A stretch of 35,986 bases of DNA from JABWBR01 sp036741235 (GTDB lineage Bacteria > Bacteroidota > Bacteroidia > Chitinophagales > Saprospiraceae): the NCBI GenBank assembly GCA_036741235.1, contig DAINSQ010000029.1, positions 1-35,986 of the forward strand, given 5' to 3'. A model generated the notes under the pieces. The model made no database searches. It was not told where the DNA came from and was given only the letters and a program-made list of their open reading frames with translations. The stretch's first letter is position 1. Each line of letters opens with the position of its first letter. The translations under genes and the position numbers were made by a program. Below, piece by piece: positions 8,745 through 15,777 of this stretch.

Positions 8745-9557
8745 TTACTTTCGTTGGTGTTTTGTAAATCCGCCCATTACCTGCTGCATAATTTTGATTT
8801 TAATAAAGCGTGGAACTGTTCTCAAAGAATAAATCAGAACTTTTGAAAGCAATCCGGGAATAACATTGGTTTGTTTGCCCAATGCGTTGAGAATAGGCGC
8901 CCCGATTTGTGCAGGCTGTAGTCCTTTTCCCATTTGCATATTGGCTCGTTGTCCGAAATTGCTATTAACGGGCCCGGGCGCTGCAGCTAAAACGGATACG
9001 CCAAAAGGTTTTAGCTCCACGGCCAATGCTTCGGCGAAGGATTGAATATATGCCTTGGAGGCGGCATAATTGGCCGCATAAGGCACGCCCTGAAAGGCGA
9101 CTACCGAGCTGAGGAAAATAATTCCGCCACGTTTTTGTTGTTTAAATTTTTGTGCAAAATAATGTGTAAGCGACAGTACGGCTTCGCAATTTACCCTCAA
9201 CATATTTATTTCTTCATGCAAAGAACTATCGGCGAACAGCCCCGATGTGCCGTAGCCTGCGCTGTTGATGAGCAAACCAATATTCAAACCCTGAGAAGCC
9301 TGAATAATTTTTTCGATGCCGGTAGTTTCTGAAACATCAGCTTCAACAATTATTATTTTAATATTGAATTTGCTTTTTAATTCGCGTTCAACATTTTTAA
9401 GTCGCTCCGGATTTCGTGCATTGATGACGAGATTAAATCCCGCTCCGGCCAGTTGGGTGGTCAATTCCAGGCCAATACCCGAAGATGCGCCCGTTACAAT
9501 TGCCCAATCTCCAAAATTGGTTTTTATTCTCAATTTTTCTTTGGCGGATAACTGCAT
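8745..9557 (-). CDS. Short-chain dehydrogenase/reductase (SDR) family protein
   Basis: A 270-residue NAD(P)-dependent oxidoreductase of the classical SDR fold. Visible motifs are the cofactor glycine motif TGASSGIG (22-29), NSAG (98-101, a variant of NNAG), Asn123, Ser150/Ser151, and the catalytic YAASK (Tyr164, Lys168), followed by PGPVNSNF. An Arg in NARNP after beta-2 favours NADP(H); this is inference. The substrate cannot be told. It lies 109 bp downstream of a Crp/Fnr-type regulator on the same strand, which may regulate it. The 3' end is convergent with the T9SS gene across 50 bp without a clear terminator hairpin. Confidence 0.93.
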   Translation of the reverse strand: MQLSAKEKLRIKTNFGDWAIVTGASSGIGLELTTQLAGAGFNLVINARNPERLKNVERELKSKFNIKIIIVEADVSETTGIEKIIQASQGLNIGLLINSAGYGTSGLFADSSLHEEINMLRVNCEAVLSLTHYFAQKFKQQKRGGIIFLSSVVAFQGVPYAANYAASKAYIQSFAEALAVELKPFGVSVLAAAPGPVNSNFGQRANMQMGKGLQPAQIGAPILNALGKQTNVIPGLLSKVLIYSLRTVPRFIKIKIMQQVMGGFTKHQRK

Positions 9558-9666
9558 GTTGCGATTTATTTAGTGAAATGCAAAGTTGCAGGCGCCGCGA
9601 TTGGAAAACGATAACAAATGTTTATAGTTTTCTACTTTGGGCAATACTTCATTAGTGTTGACCGGT

Positions 9667-10245
9667 TTATCTTTTTTTGATATCCGCTTTCTTCAACCTG
9701 CTCAAGTGAACAGGCGTAATTCCGAGGTATGATGCAATCATGTGTTGCGGCACGCGGTTATGAATATTAGGAAAAACTTCAGTGATGGTGTCGTAGCGTT
9801 CCTTGGGTGTACGGGCGTACATATTTTTGATGCGATTATCCTGATAGATAAAATAAAATTCGGCAATCAATCTTCCCAGGCGGTCGCCTTGTGTTAAGTT
9901 ATTATACCCCCACTCTACAGCCGCGCGGGGCAACACCATAGTTTCCGTTTCTTCCAGGGCTTCCAGGGAATACAGCGACGGTTGTTTTAGCATAAAGCAG
10001 CTATAATCTGCAATAAATTGATTTTCCAAAGCAAAATGAATGCTGTGTTCGACGCCTTCTTTATCGCAAATAATTACCCTCACCAACCCTTTGCAAATAA
10101 AAAATATTTCATTCGGAACCACCTCGGGGCGGCTCAAAACTTCATTCCGCTTAAAAGTTTTGGGAAAGCAACGGCTTACAAACTCCTGTTCTTCCTCAGC
10201 CGTAATCTTTATCATTTGTTTAATGGCGGCAGTGAATTGTTGCAT
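9667..10245 (-). CDS. Crp/Fnr family transcriptional regulator
   Basis: A 192-residue regulator with an N-terminal cyclic-nucleotide-binding-like beta-roll (about 20-120; FKRNEVLSRPEVVPNEIFFICKG without a complete cAMP phosphate-binding cassette) and a C-terminal helix-turn-helix ending VPQHMIASYLGITPVHLSRLKK. This short form, with the ITPVHLSRL recognition helix, is the common Bacteroidota Crp-like type and lacks Fnr iron-sulphur cysteines. It probably responds to a small ligand or redox state that cannot be read from the sequence. The downstream SDR gene is the obvious candidate target. Confidence 0.92.
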   Translation of the reverse strand: MQQFTAAIKQMIKITAEEEQEFVSRCFPKTFKRNEVLSRPEVVPNEIFFICKGLVRVIICDKEGVEHSIHFALENQFIADYSCFMLKQPSLYSLEALEETETMVLPRAAVEWGYNNLTQGDRLGRLIAEFYFIYQDNRIKNMYARTPKERYDTITEVFPNIHNRVPQHMIASYLGITPVHLSRLKKADIKKR

Positions 10246-10386
10246 GTCTTTTTTTATTTACAAAAAATGGCGGCCTGTTGACTTAAACAGTTGTTCATGG
10301 CCAGTAAGTTAAGGTTACCCAGATTGACTTTCAAATTGTAGGAACCCTACCCGGTATTTTACTATTTTCATCGCCAAAAAAGTAGC

Positions 10387-10445
10387 GAGCTTTCAAAGTT
10401 TTGCCGGCGCTGTTTGAGCCACAGGCTCAAGCCATCTCAAAGCTC
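10387..10445. repeat. Nested palindrome (59 bp)
   Basis: The outer arms are GAGCTTT (10387-10393) and AAAGCTC (10439-10445). An inner perfect 7-bp stem, TTGAGCC/GGCTCAA, surrounds ACA (10414-10430). It sits in the 407-bp interval 10246-10652 that has no gene. It could act as a transcript-end hairpin for the toxin-antitoxin transcript or be a small repetitive palindrome; there is no T-run to favour a terminator. Confidence 0.55.
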
Positions 10446-10470
10446 CCCCGCGCACGGGTTGTGTAATGCT

Positions 10471-10636
10471 TAGAACCTATCCCAAAACCCCATCAGGGCT
10501 TGCAAGCGGGCCTTTTTTGCCTGTCCTGCGTTGCCAAAAAGGTCATATAGCAAAGGCTATACTCCCTTTTCGGCGCCTTGGTCAGACAAAAAACTCCTCG
10601 CTTTCAGCTACCTCCGGGGTTTTGAGATAGGTTCTA
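10471..10636. mobile_element. MITE-like 166-bp foldback element
   Basis: The terminal arms TAGAACCTATC and GATAGGTTCTA are perfect inverted repeats, and extending inward 20 of 21 positions pair. Weaker pairing continues through the arms to a central hairpin TATAGC-AAAG-GCTATA (10546-10561). The midpoint of the element and of the central hairpin coincide at 10553.5, so the whole unit is one long dyad. TA dinucleotides at both tips would fit the target duplication of IS630/Tc1-type elements; that link is inferred. There is no coding capacity. It lies immediately downstream of the PIN-domain gene. Confidence 0.7.
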
Positions 10637-10652
10637 GGCAGCAATTATATAT

Positions 10653-11216
10653 TTAAAGTAAGGCATGCAGGTAATTTGCCGTCTCTGTTAGTCCATTTTT
10701 TCTCAGTGCATCCAATACTTGGTATTCATCTAAATCGGGATTTCTTCGATTCATTACCAACTTTCTGAATGCTTCAATTGCTTTTTCATGATTCAAGTCA
10801 ATAATATCGGTCAAAAAATCGTCAGCACTTTTTGCTGATATTCCATAAGGTGCAAGAAGTTGTTCTGGAAAATCCTTGAGGTTATTCGTGACAATTAAAT
10901 TCGCATTTGCTTTTATGGCTACTGCCAAAACATGGCGATCTTTTGGGTCAGGCAAATGGAGTGAGTCGATAAGTATTTCGTAGTTGTTAACCAGAGCGTC
11001 GGGGAACGCTTTATTGGCTTTGTCAACTCTTTTTAAAATCTCCTCAGCGGGCACAGCTTTGCGCTCCATGATCTTCTTCCATTCATCAAAAATATGTATG
11101 CTCCATTTAGGCGTATACAATTCATAGTGGGCAAACCAGAATAGCAGATCACGTACCGCTATTGGGTATATTACATTTGTGTCGAGAACGCAAGTGAATT
11201 TAGTACTATGAATCAT
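10653..11216 (-). CDS. PIN-domain protein, VapC50-like toxin candidate
   Basis: A 187-residue PIN-fold ribonuclease-like protein. The acidic metal-binding set is visible: Asp12 in LDTNV, Glu45 in FDEW, Asp90/Asp93 in LPDPKDRHVLA, with the TNN box at 110-112 and Asp115. The HVLAVAIKANANLIVTNN signature followed by a C-terminal helical extension of about 65 residues matches the longer PIN_3/VapC50 type rather than short VapC. VapC toxins cleave tRNA or rRNA; the target of this one is unknown. It overlaps the upstream HTH gene by 11 bp, the usual antitoxin-toxin arrangement with the antitoxin translated first. Confidence 0.88.
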   Translation of the reverse strand: MIHSTKFTCVLDTNVIYPIAVRDLLFWFAHYELYTPKWSIHIFDEWKKIMERKAVPAEEILKRVDKANKAFPDALVNNYEILIDSLHLPDPKDRHVLAVAIKANANLIVTNNLKDFPEQLLAPYGISAKSADDFLTDIIDLNHEKAIEAFRKLVMNRRNPDLDEYQVLDALRKNGLTETANYLHALL

Positions 11217-11685
11217 ACAGCCCTAATTCTTCGTCTCCCTTCATAATTTCAATAAGAAGCGCTTCCCTTTCCTTCAACTGCTGTTGCTTGTAATTCATTA
11301 AATCTTCAAACTTAATACGTCTATGTTTGCCTACTTTAGTAAATGGTATTTCACCTGTTTCAAGTAGCTTAACCAGATGAGGTCTTGAGCAACCCAGCAA
11401 TTCTGCTGCGGCTTGGGTAGTCATTTCCGTAGCAATAGGAATGATAGAAATGGGTTTCCCCTGGCTAGTTGCCTTCAGGATCTCCATCAAGAGTTTTAGC
11501 GCTCTCAATGGAATTTTGATCTTCTCTCTTGTTTCCTCTATCTCGATCTCAGGGTTATTGGATTTTAATTGTTCGAGCGTGGCACTCAGCGCATTGTATG
11601 ACTCCATCGCCACTTCTTGTTCTTGTTTTGTAGGTCGCTTTATGTCGTTCAGGTAGTTCATATTGACTAGATTTTTATGGCCCAT
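11206..11685 (-). CDS. Excisionase-type HTH protein, probable antitoxin of the PIN protein
   Basis: A 159-residue protein with a MerR/excisionase-type DNA-binding domain at about 88-135: TTQAAAELLGCSRPHLVKLL, then GEIPFTKVGKHRRI and FEDLMNY. The N-terminal half is charged and helical, and a C-terminal helix probably binds the toxin. The same architecture accompanies VapC50-type PIN proteins, and the 11-bp overlap supports coupling. ATG 11685 is taken as the start, with ATG 11661 (MNYLND) as the alternative. A 9-bp direct repeat directly upstream could be its own operator. Confidence 0.85.
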   Translation of the reverse strand: MGHKNLVNMNYLNDIKRPTKQEQEVAMESYNALSATLEQLKSNNPEIEIEETREKIKIPLRALKLLMEILKATSQGKPISIIPIATEMTTQAAAELLGCSRPHLVKLLETGEIPFTKVGKHRRIKFEDLMNYKQQQLKEREALLIEIMKGDEELGLYDS

Positions 11686-11691
11686 TACAAT

Positions 11692-11709
11692 ATAAACGAA
11701 ATAAACGAA
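11692..11709 (-). promoter_or_regulatory. Tandem 9-bp direct repeat, candidate antitoxin operator
   Basis: TTCGTTTAT occurs twice head-to-tail on the minus strand, starting 6 bp upstream of the ATG at 11685. Antitoxins usually autorepress through repeats overlapping their promoter; the assignment is inferred from position only. Confidence 0.4.
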
Positions 11710-11791
11710 ATGAAGTTTTCCGAAACACTCAATTTTTTGACCTTTGATAATGGGATGCCGCCCCCTTTGTTAAGCGCCGGGGTCTTTCATT

Positions 11792-11879
11792 CCGACCTGT
11801 TGGCAGGGACAAATTGTAATTGATTTTTCCGTCATGCTCGAACCCGGGTTACATCCAAAATCTGGCGGCGGGAGGTATA
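11792..11879. repeat. Diverged intergenic repeat, copy B
   Basis: The 88-bp partner of copy A (7074-7162), in the same orientation, between the HTH gene and the rloB-like gene. Its end lies about 20 bp beyond the rloB-like stop codon (11900). See copy A for the shared blocks. Confidence 0.65.
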
Positions 11880-11899
11880 AAGTTTTTTTTGTTCAAAAT

Positions 11900-12553
11900 T
11901 TATAACGCCTCCGGCGATGGAAACCTGTCTTTCAGCGCATCCAAATCTTTTTTTATCAATGGAATAAGTTCTTCGGCTAAGCGCCAGATTTGGGTGCTGC
12001 CGGGAAGGGGAGAATCTCCATCTTCTTCACAATTTTCTTTTGCATTAACACAAGCCGCTTCTATAGCTATAGGGTGAAAATCGGGGTTGAAGCCGCCTTT
12101 AATGATATTATGTACATAAGGCTTCCATTTGTTGCATTTATCGAGTTCAGCAAGTTCCGGTTTTGCTTTTGCTACATGAAAGTAGAGCCAGACTTCAAAA
12201 CAGGGATTACTCTGAGCTACTTTCCAATGAGTTCGGCTATTACTATTACACTCGTTGCGCAATGCGCGTATTTGTTCTTTCCACCTATCCGTGTCTATTA
12301 CAAACCAGACGAGGTCTTGATCCGGGTCGGCATCCAGCTCTTCTTCTTTGGCAAGTGCATTATTGATCAACTGCATCGGCGAGCTATTGCCGTCGGTATT
12401 TCCAACAGGGACTACTTTAACCCGCGATGAGAGGCCGTCAAAAAAGCGGAAGTACTCCGGTTCTCTGTTCTGTCCTTCGCAAACAATGATGAAGTAGAAC
12501 GCATCCCGGAAAGATTCTTTCTTTTCATAAGAGAACTTAGCGGGCTTCGGCAT
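11900..12553 (-). CDS. rloB: RloB-like Toprim-fold protein
   Basis: A 217-residue protein of the RloB family. The Toprim-like acidic residues are visible as Glu26 in IIVCEGQNREPEYF and the DxD pair in FVIDTDRW (87-89). Further RloB hallmarks are SNPCFEVWL (115-123) and a late STQIWRLAEEL. RloB genes were first noted beside type I restriction loci; the fold suggests a metal-dependent nuclease. It overlaps the ATPase gene by 17 bp and is translated second, so the two probably act as an ATPase-sensor and effector pair. Assignment to the family is firm; the function is inferred. Confidence 0.85.
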   Translation of the reverse strand: MPKPAKFSYEKKESFRDAFYFIIVCEGQNREPEYFRFFDGLSSRVKVVPVGNTDGNSSPMQLINNALAKEEELDADPDQDLVWFVIDTDRWKEQIRALRNECNSNSRTHWKVAQSNPCFEVWLYFHVAKAKPELAELDKCNKWKPYVHNIIKGGFNPDFHPIAIEAACVNAKENCEEDGDSPLPGSTQIWRLAEELIPLIKKDLDALKDRFPSPEAL

Positions 12554-13898
12554 AAGTATCCCATTTTAGATCCCTCAAATTGCCCATAAAAGGGATAGCT
12601 CCATACCGGCCATTCAGGTACCCTTTGCGAATATCAATCGTGTGGTGTTCTTTGAACTCGCTGAGGGCGTAGAGCTCCGTAGCGCCATCGGCTTTTTTCT
12701 CTGCAAACCAGATCTCGTCGGGCCGAAAGATGTCCTGATCGAGCAGATTGGATTCGTGGGTTGTGAAAATAAGCTGGCCTTTTGTAGTGGTATCTTGTGA
12801 GAATTTTCGCGCCAGCTCTTTTATCAGCAGTGGGTGCAGACTTCGCTCTATTTCATCTATCAGATAAACTTTGGGGGAGTAAATGGCGCCGTATAACGCC
12901 GGAATATACGCCAGTAGCCTTCTGGTACCGTCGGATTCTTCAGCGGCATAAAACCGATTGGCGCCGTTGTCTTCTCCATGAAGAAAATAAAGGCGTTTGG
13001 CAAATTCTTTATCGTCTTTTGAAGTAAATACGACTTGCTCAAACTGATTTCGAAAAGTAATTACCTTATCTGGATGGGCTTTTAATTCAGCACGAATTCG
13101 CGCTGATTCTTCGCGGTTGTCAACGCCAAAGTATTCCTCAAGGGACATATTGCTAACTTCTATTTTTTGAATTCCGGTTTTAAAAGAATTCATAATATCT
13201 GCAGAAAAGTTGGCAAAATGGGCGTCTTGTTCAATACTTAAGACTAACAATTCCGGGCTATAATGAGGAAAAATGATTACCAGGTCATTTTTAAACCAAT
13301 CAAATGCTTTTTTATAAATATTAAACACGGGGTGTTGGCGCTTTTGCAAATAGTGCAATACCAACTCATCGCGTTCCAGGACTTCGCTTTGCAAAAATTC
13401 AGGATAGTTAGCCGCTATTTTATCCTTCATCACGTCTTCATGGAAGCTCAACGATAATTGCTTTTTATCAGCACTATCTTTTCGCAGAAAAAGCGTTACA
13501 TCGTCCTTTTTCCCCAAGCCGGATATTTGCAGCTCTTCTTCAACGACAATGCCCTGGTTGATAGTAATACCGTAATAAAAAGGCGTGCCATCTTTGATAA
13601 ATTCTACACCCAGGTAGACGTCCTTTTTGCGGCTTTCTGCGTCAAATTTGAAGACCTCGGTAATGAACTCGATAGGCAGTTGGCCTTCCGTGACAAAACT
13701 TCTAAGCAGGTCCAGCGACTTGATCAGGTTGCTTTTGCCGGCGCCGTTAGCGCCATATAAAGCATTAAGCTTAAGCACAGATACACTACCGGCTTCATAC
13801 AAGTGATGCGGCATGCGGGTGGAGCGCCCCGGCAGCATGTTGAATTCCGTATAGTCTTTGAAGGAGAACAGGTTTTTTATGATGACCCTGATCAGCAT
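12537..13898 (-). CDS. rloA: RloA-like AAA15/AAA21 ABC-type ATPase
   Basis: A 453-residue ATPase of the SMC/ABC-like AAA_15/AAA_21 group. It has Walker A GANGAGKS (49-56), a signature-like ESDGTRRLL (321-329), Walker B VYLIDEI (344-350), a downstream LHP and the switch sequence TTHE (379-382). The long middle insert (about 60-300) is where these proteins carry coiled-coil or sensing elements. Paired ATPase plus Toprim genes occur in several anti-phage systems (for example PARIS, OLD/Gabija-like), and a defence role fits the neighbouring BREX operon. The start is ATG 13898, preceded by a strongly T/A-tracted leader. Confidence 0.87.
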   Translation of the reverse strand: MLIRVIIKNLFSFKDYTEFNMLPGRSTRMPHHLYEAGSVSVLKLNALYGANGAGKSNLIKSLDLLRSFVTEGQLPIEFITEVFKFDAESRKKDVYLGVEFIKDGTPFYYGITINQGIVVEEELQISGLGKKDDVTLFLRKDSADKKQLSLSFHEDVMKDKIAANYPEFLQSEVLERDELVLHYLQKRQHPVFNIYKKAFDWFKNDLVIIFPHYSPELLVLSIEQDAHFANFSADIMNSFKTGIQKIEVSNMSLEEYFGVDNREESARIRAELKAHPDKVITFRNQFEQVVFTSKDDKEFAKRLYFLHGEDNGANRFYAAEESDGTRRLLAYIPALYGAIYSPKVYLIDEIERSLHPLLIKELARKFSQDTTTKGQLIFTTHESNLLDQDIFRPDEIWFAEKKADGATELYALSEFKEHHTIDIRKGYLNGRYGAIPFMGNLRDLKWDTYAEAR

Positions 13899-13904
13899 TT
13901 CGTT

Positions 13905-13989
13905 ATTTTTTCACGTAATATAGGCATTTTTTCGATTTTTTTGAATCAAATAGCATTTTTTCAATAATAATTCGTGATTTTTTCACGAA
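13905..13989 (-). promoter_or_regulatory. Phased T-tract leader with inverted repeat upstream of rloA
   Basis: Five T6-T7 tracts begin at 13906, 13927, 13936, 13956 and 13978, so successive starts differ by 21, 9, 20 and 22 bp, close to multiples of the helical turn. Four share ATTTTTTC. The outermost two contain TTTTTTCACG, and the distal one forms a perfect stem TTCGTGA/TCACGAA (13971-13989). Such phasing predicts bent DNA; the repeated motif could also be an operator set for the rloAB transcript. Confidence 0.5.
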
Positions 13990-14067
13990 AAAAATAATTT
14001 AGACATTGGCTCGAGCTACAAAAGCCATCAGGCCGGATCTAGTCCATAAAGAAATTCCTGTCATACC

Positions 14068-14888
14068 CTATCCCTCCTCATTCCTCGAAACATACCATGC
14101 TACCAGCAGGGCCACCGCTGCGCTCAATGTAAAAGTAGCGGCGGCGCCGGCAACATACCAGACGAGTCCGGCCAGGCTACTGGCTAACAGGGCGCAGATA
14201 CTTTGAAAAGCGGTGTAAGTACCTATGGCCGTTGCTGTATCTTTTTTTTCGGATATATTGGAAATCCAGGCTTTGGCGATGCCTTCCGTTGCTGCGGCAT
14301 ACAGCCCGTAGAGGAAAAATAGGCCGATAAATGCCGCCAGGGTATTGGCAAACGCCATACCCGCATACACGGCGGCAAACAGTAACAGTCCGCCAGCAAA
14401 TACCCGTTTCATACCCCACCGGTCGGCAGCGATCCCCATTGGGTAGGCCGACAAAGCATACACCAGGTTGTAAAAAATGTAGATGCCGATCACGGCGGTA
14501 TCGCTCAAGCCCGCCTCTTTGATTTTGAGCAGCAAAAACACATCCGAGCTGTTGAAAAGCGTAAACAGGAGCAGCGCCCCCGCCAGTCGGCGGTATGCTG
14601 CCGGACTATGCCGCCAGTAGCGCAAAAAATCCAGAAAGCCCGGCCTTTTTGCACTAGCGGTCCGCTCCTGTCTTTTTTCCCGAATAAAAAGGGTGAATGC
14701 AATGGCCAAAATACCCGGCAGAAAAGCCCAAAGGAAAAGTGCGCGGTAAGCGCCGGGGTTCATCGACAGAAATACCAGCGCCAACACGGGGCCCGTCACT
14801 GCGCCGAGCGTATCCATGGCGCGGTGAAAGCCGAATACGCGGCCTTTTGTAGCGGGGGTGGCTTCATCGGATAAAAGGGCGTCGCGGG
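14068..14888 (-). CDS. MFS transporter, C-terminal portion (5' end lost in gap)
   Basis: Reading from the gap on the minus strand, the frame begins with RDALLSDEAT, then FGFHRAMDTLGA, and continues through about seven hydrophobic helices to SRNEEG. This is roughly the last two thirds of a major facilitator superfamily permease. The RDALLxD and GFxRAxDTLGA motifs belong to the loop before helix 5. The same motifs also occur before the gap in the upstream piece, in a clearly different sequence, so this piece is probably a second, paralogous transporter rather than the continuation of the first. The substrate is unknown. Confidence 0.75.
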
Positions 14889-14898
14889 NNNNNNNNNN
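14889..14898. other. Scaffold gap of 10 N in MFS transporter sequence
   Basis: Ten Ns separate two MFS segments that duplicate a region of about 35 residues of the family. Ten is likely a placeholder. If two tandem paralogues are present, roughly 1.1 kb is missing. Confidence 0.9.
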
Positions 14899-15401
14899 AA
14901 TTCAAGGCTGCGCTGCTGGCTCCAGTAGACGATGCCAATTGCCACCGCCAGCCCGATAAAGGCGCCCAATGTATCGCCTGCGCGCTGGAAGCCGAAGGCG
15001 GCGCCGCGGCGGGCGGCGTCGATGCTGTCAGCAATGAGGGCGTCACGCGGGGCTGTGCGAATGCCCTTGCCCAGGCGGTCGACGGCGCGGGCAAAAAATA
15101 TCCACAGCGGGTTGACAAAAGCGGCCATCATCGGCTTGGAAATAGCGCTAAAGGAGTAACCCGCCTGCACAAAAGGCAAGCGACGCCCCACCGCATCGCT
15201 CAGGTTGCCGAAGTAACCTTTGCTCAGTCCGGCCGCCGCCTCAGCAAAACCTTCCAGCACGCCAATCAGTACAATTGAAAACCCAATAGATTTCAGGTAT
15301 ACCGGCATTACGGGGTATAGCATCTCGCTCGCCACATCAGTCAGCAAGCTGACCAGCGACAGTATCCAGATATTGCGGGTAATGATGCGCGAATGAGGCA
15401 T
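14899..15401 (-). CDS. MFS transporter, N-terminal portion (3' end lost in gap)
   Basis: From ATG 15401 (MPHSRIITRNIWIL) about 167 residues are readable. They include helix 1 (LSLVSLLTDVASEMLYPV, with the conserved D-x-x-S-E-M), a helix 2-3 loop FGNLSDAVGRRLP matching the MFS GNLSDxxGRR motif, then RLGKGIRTAPRDALIADS and FGFQRAGDTLGA, stopping after IGIVYWSQQRSLE at the gap. An upstream TTG at 15425 is possible. This is an inner-membrane permease of unknown substrate, related to the segment on the far side of the gap. Confidence 0.75.
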
Positions 15402-15425
15402 GATGTGGGTTAAATAATTTCGCAA

Positions 15426-15777
15426 TAATCAAGTATCGTCAATCCACTTGACATCATATAAAAAAAATCAAAAAAACTTTACATGAAGACTACCTCATAG
15501 AAAACCGTTTAACATGACGTCCGTAGGACATGCAACTCGATTCATTCAAATGGGTGGGACAAAACACAAAAAATTAATCTCGTTGAAAATAAAGTGGATG
15601 GCAGCGTTTCGGACAGCAAATAGGCTACAAGATTGCATGAAACAATTACAAGCTATGCGAAATCATGAACTAAACCTAGTACCGGAGCCCCATCCTCGTT
15701 CAGTCAAATACCATCCTGTAGAAACACATAGGCCGGCGTTCGGCTATAGGGATCTATAATGTTCATGGGTTATTGGT
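15426..15777. other. 352-bp interval without a recognised gene
   Basis: Between the transporter and the last BREX-operon gene no convincing coding sequence is seen. An 81-codon open frame (15514-15759, plus) has no recognisable domain and an implausible composition. Two small palindromes are visible: one near 15513-15532 (GTCC-GTA-GGAC core) and one near 15728-15748 (ATAGGCCG...CGGCTAT). The latter is about 30-50 bp past the stop of the DUF5655 gene and could end its transcript, though it lacks a T-run. Confidence 0.5.

Noticed and set aside
15514..15759. Plus-strand 81-codon open frame
   Set aside because: No domain, odd composition, a palindrome near its first codons and no promoter or clear ribosome-binding site; more likely non-coding remnant.
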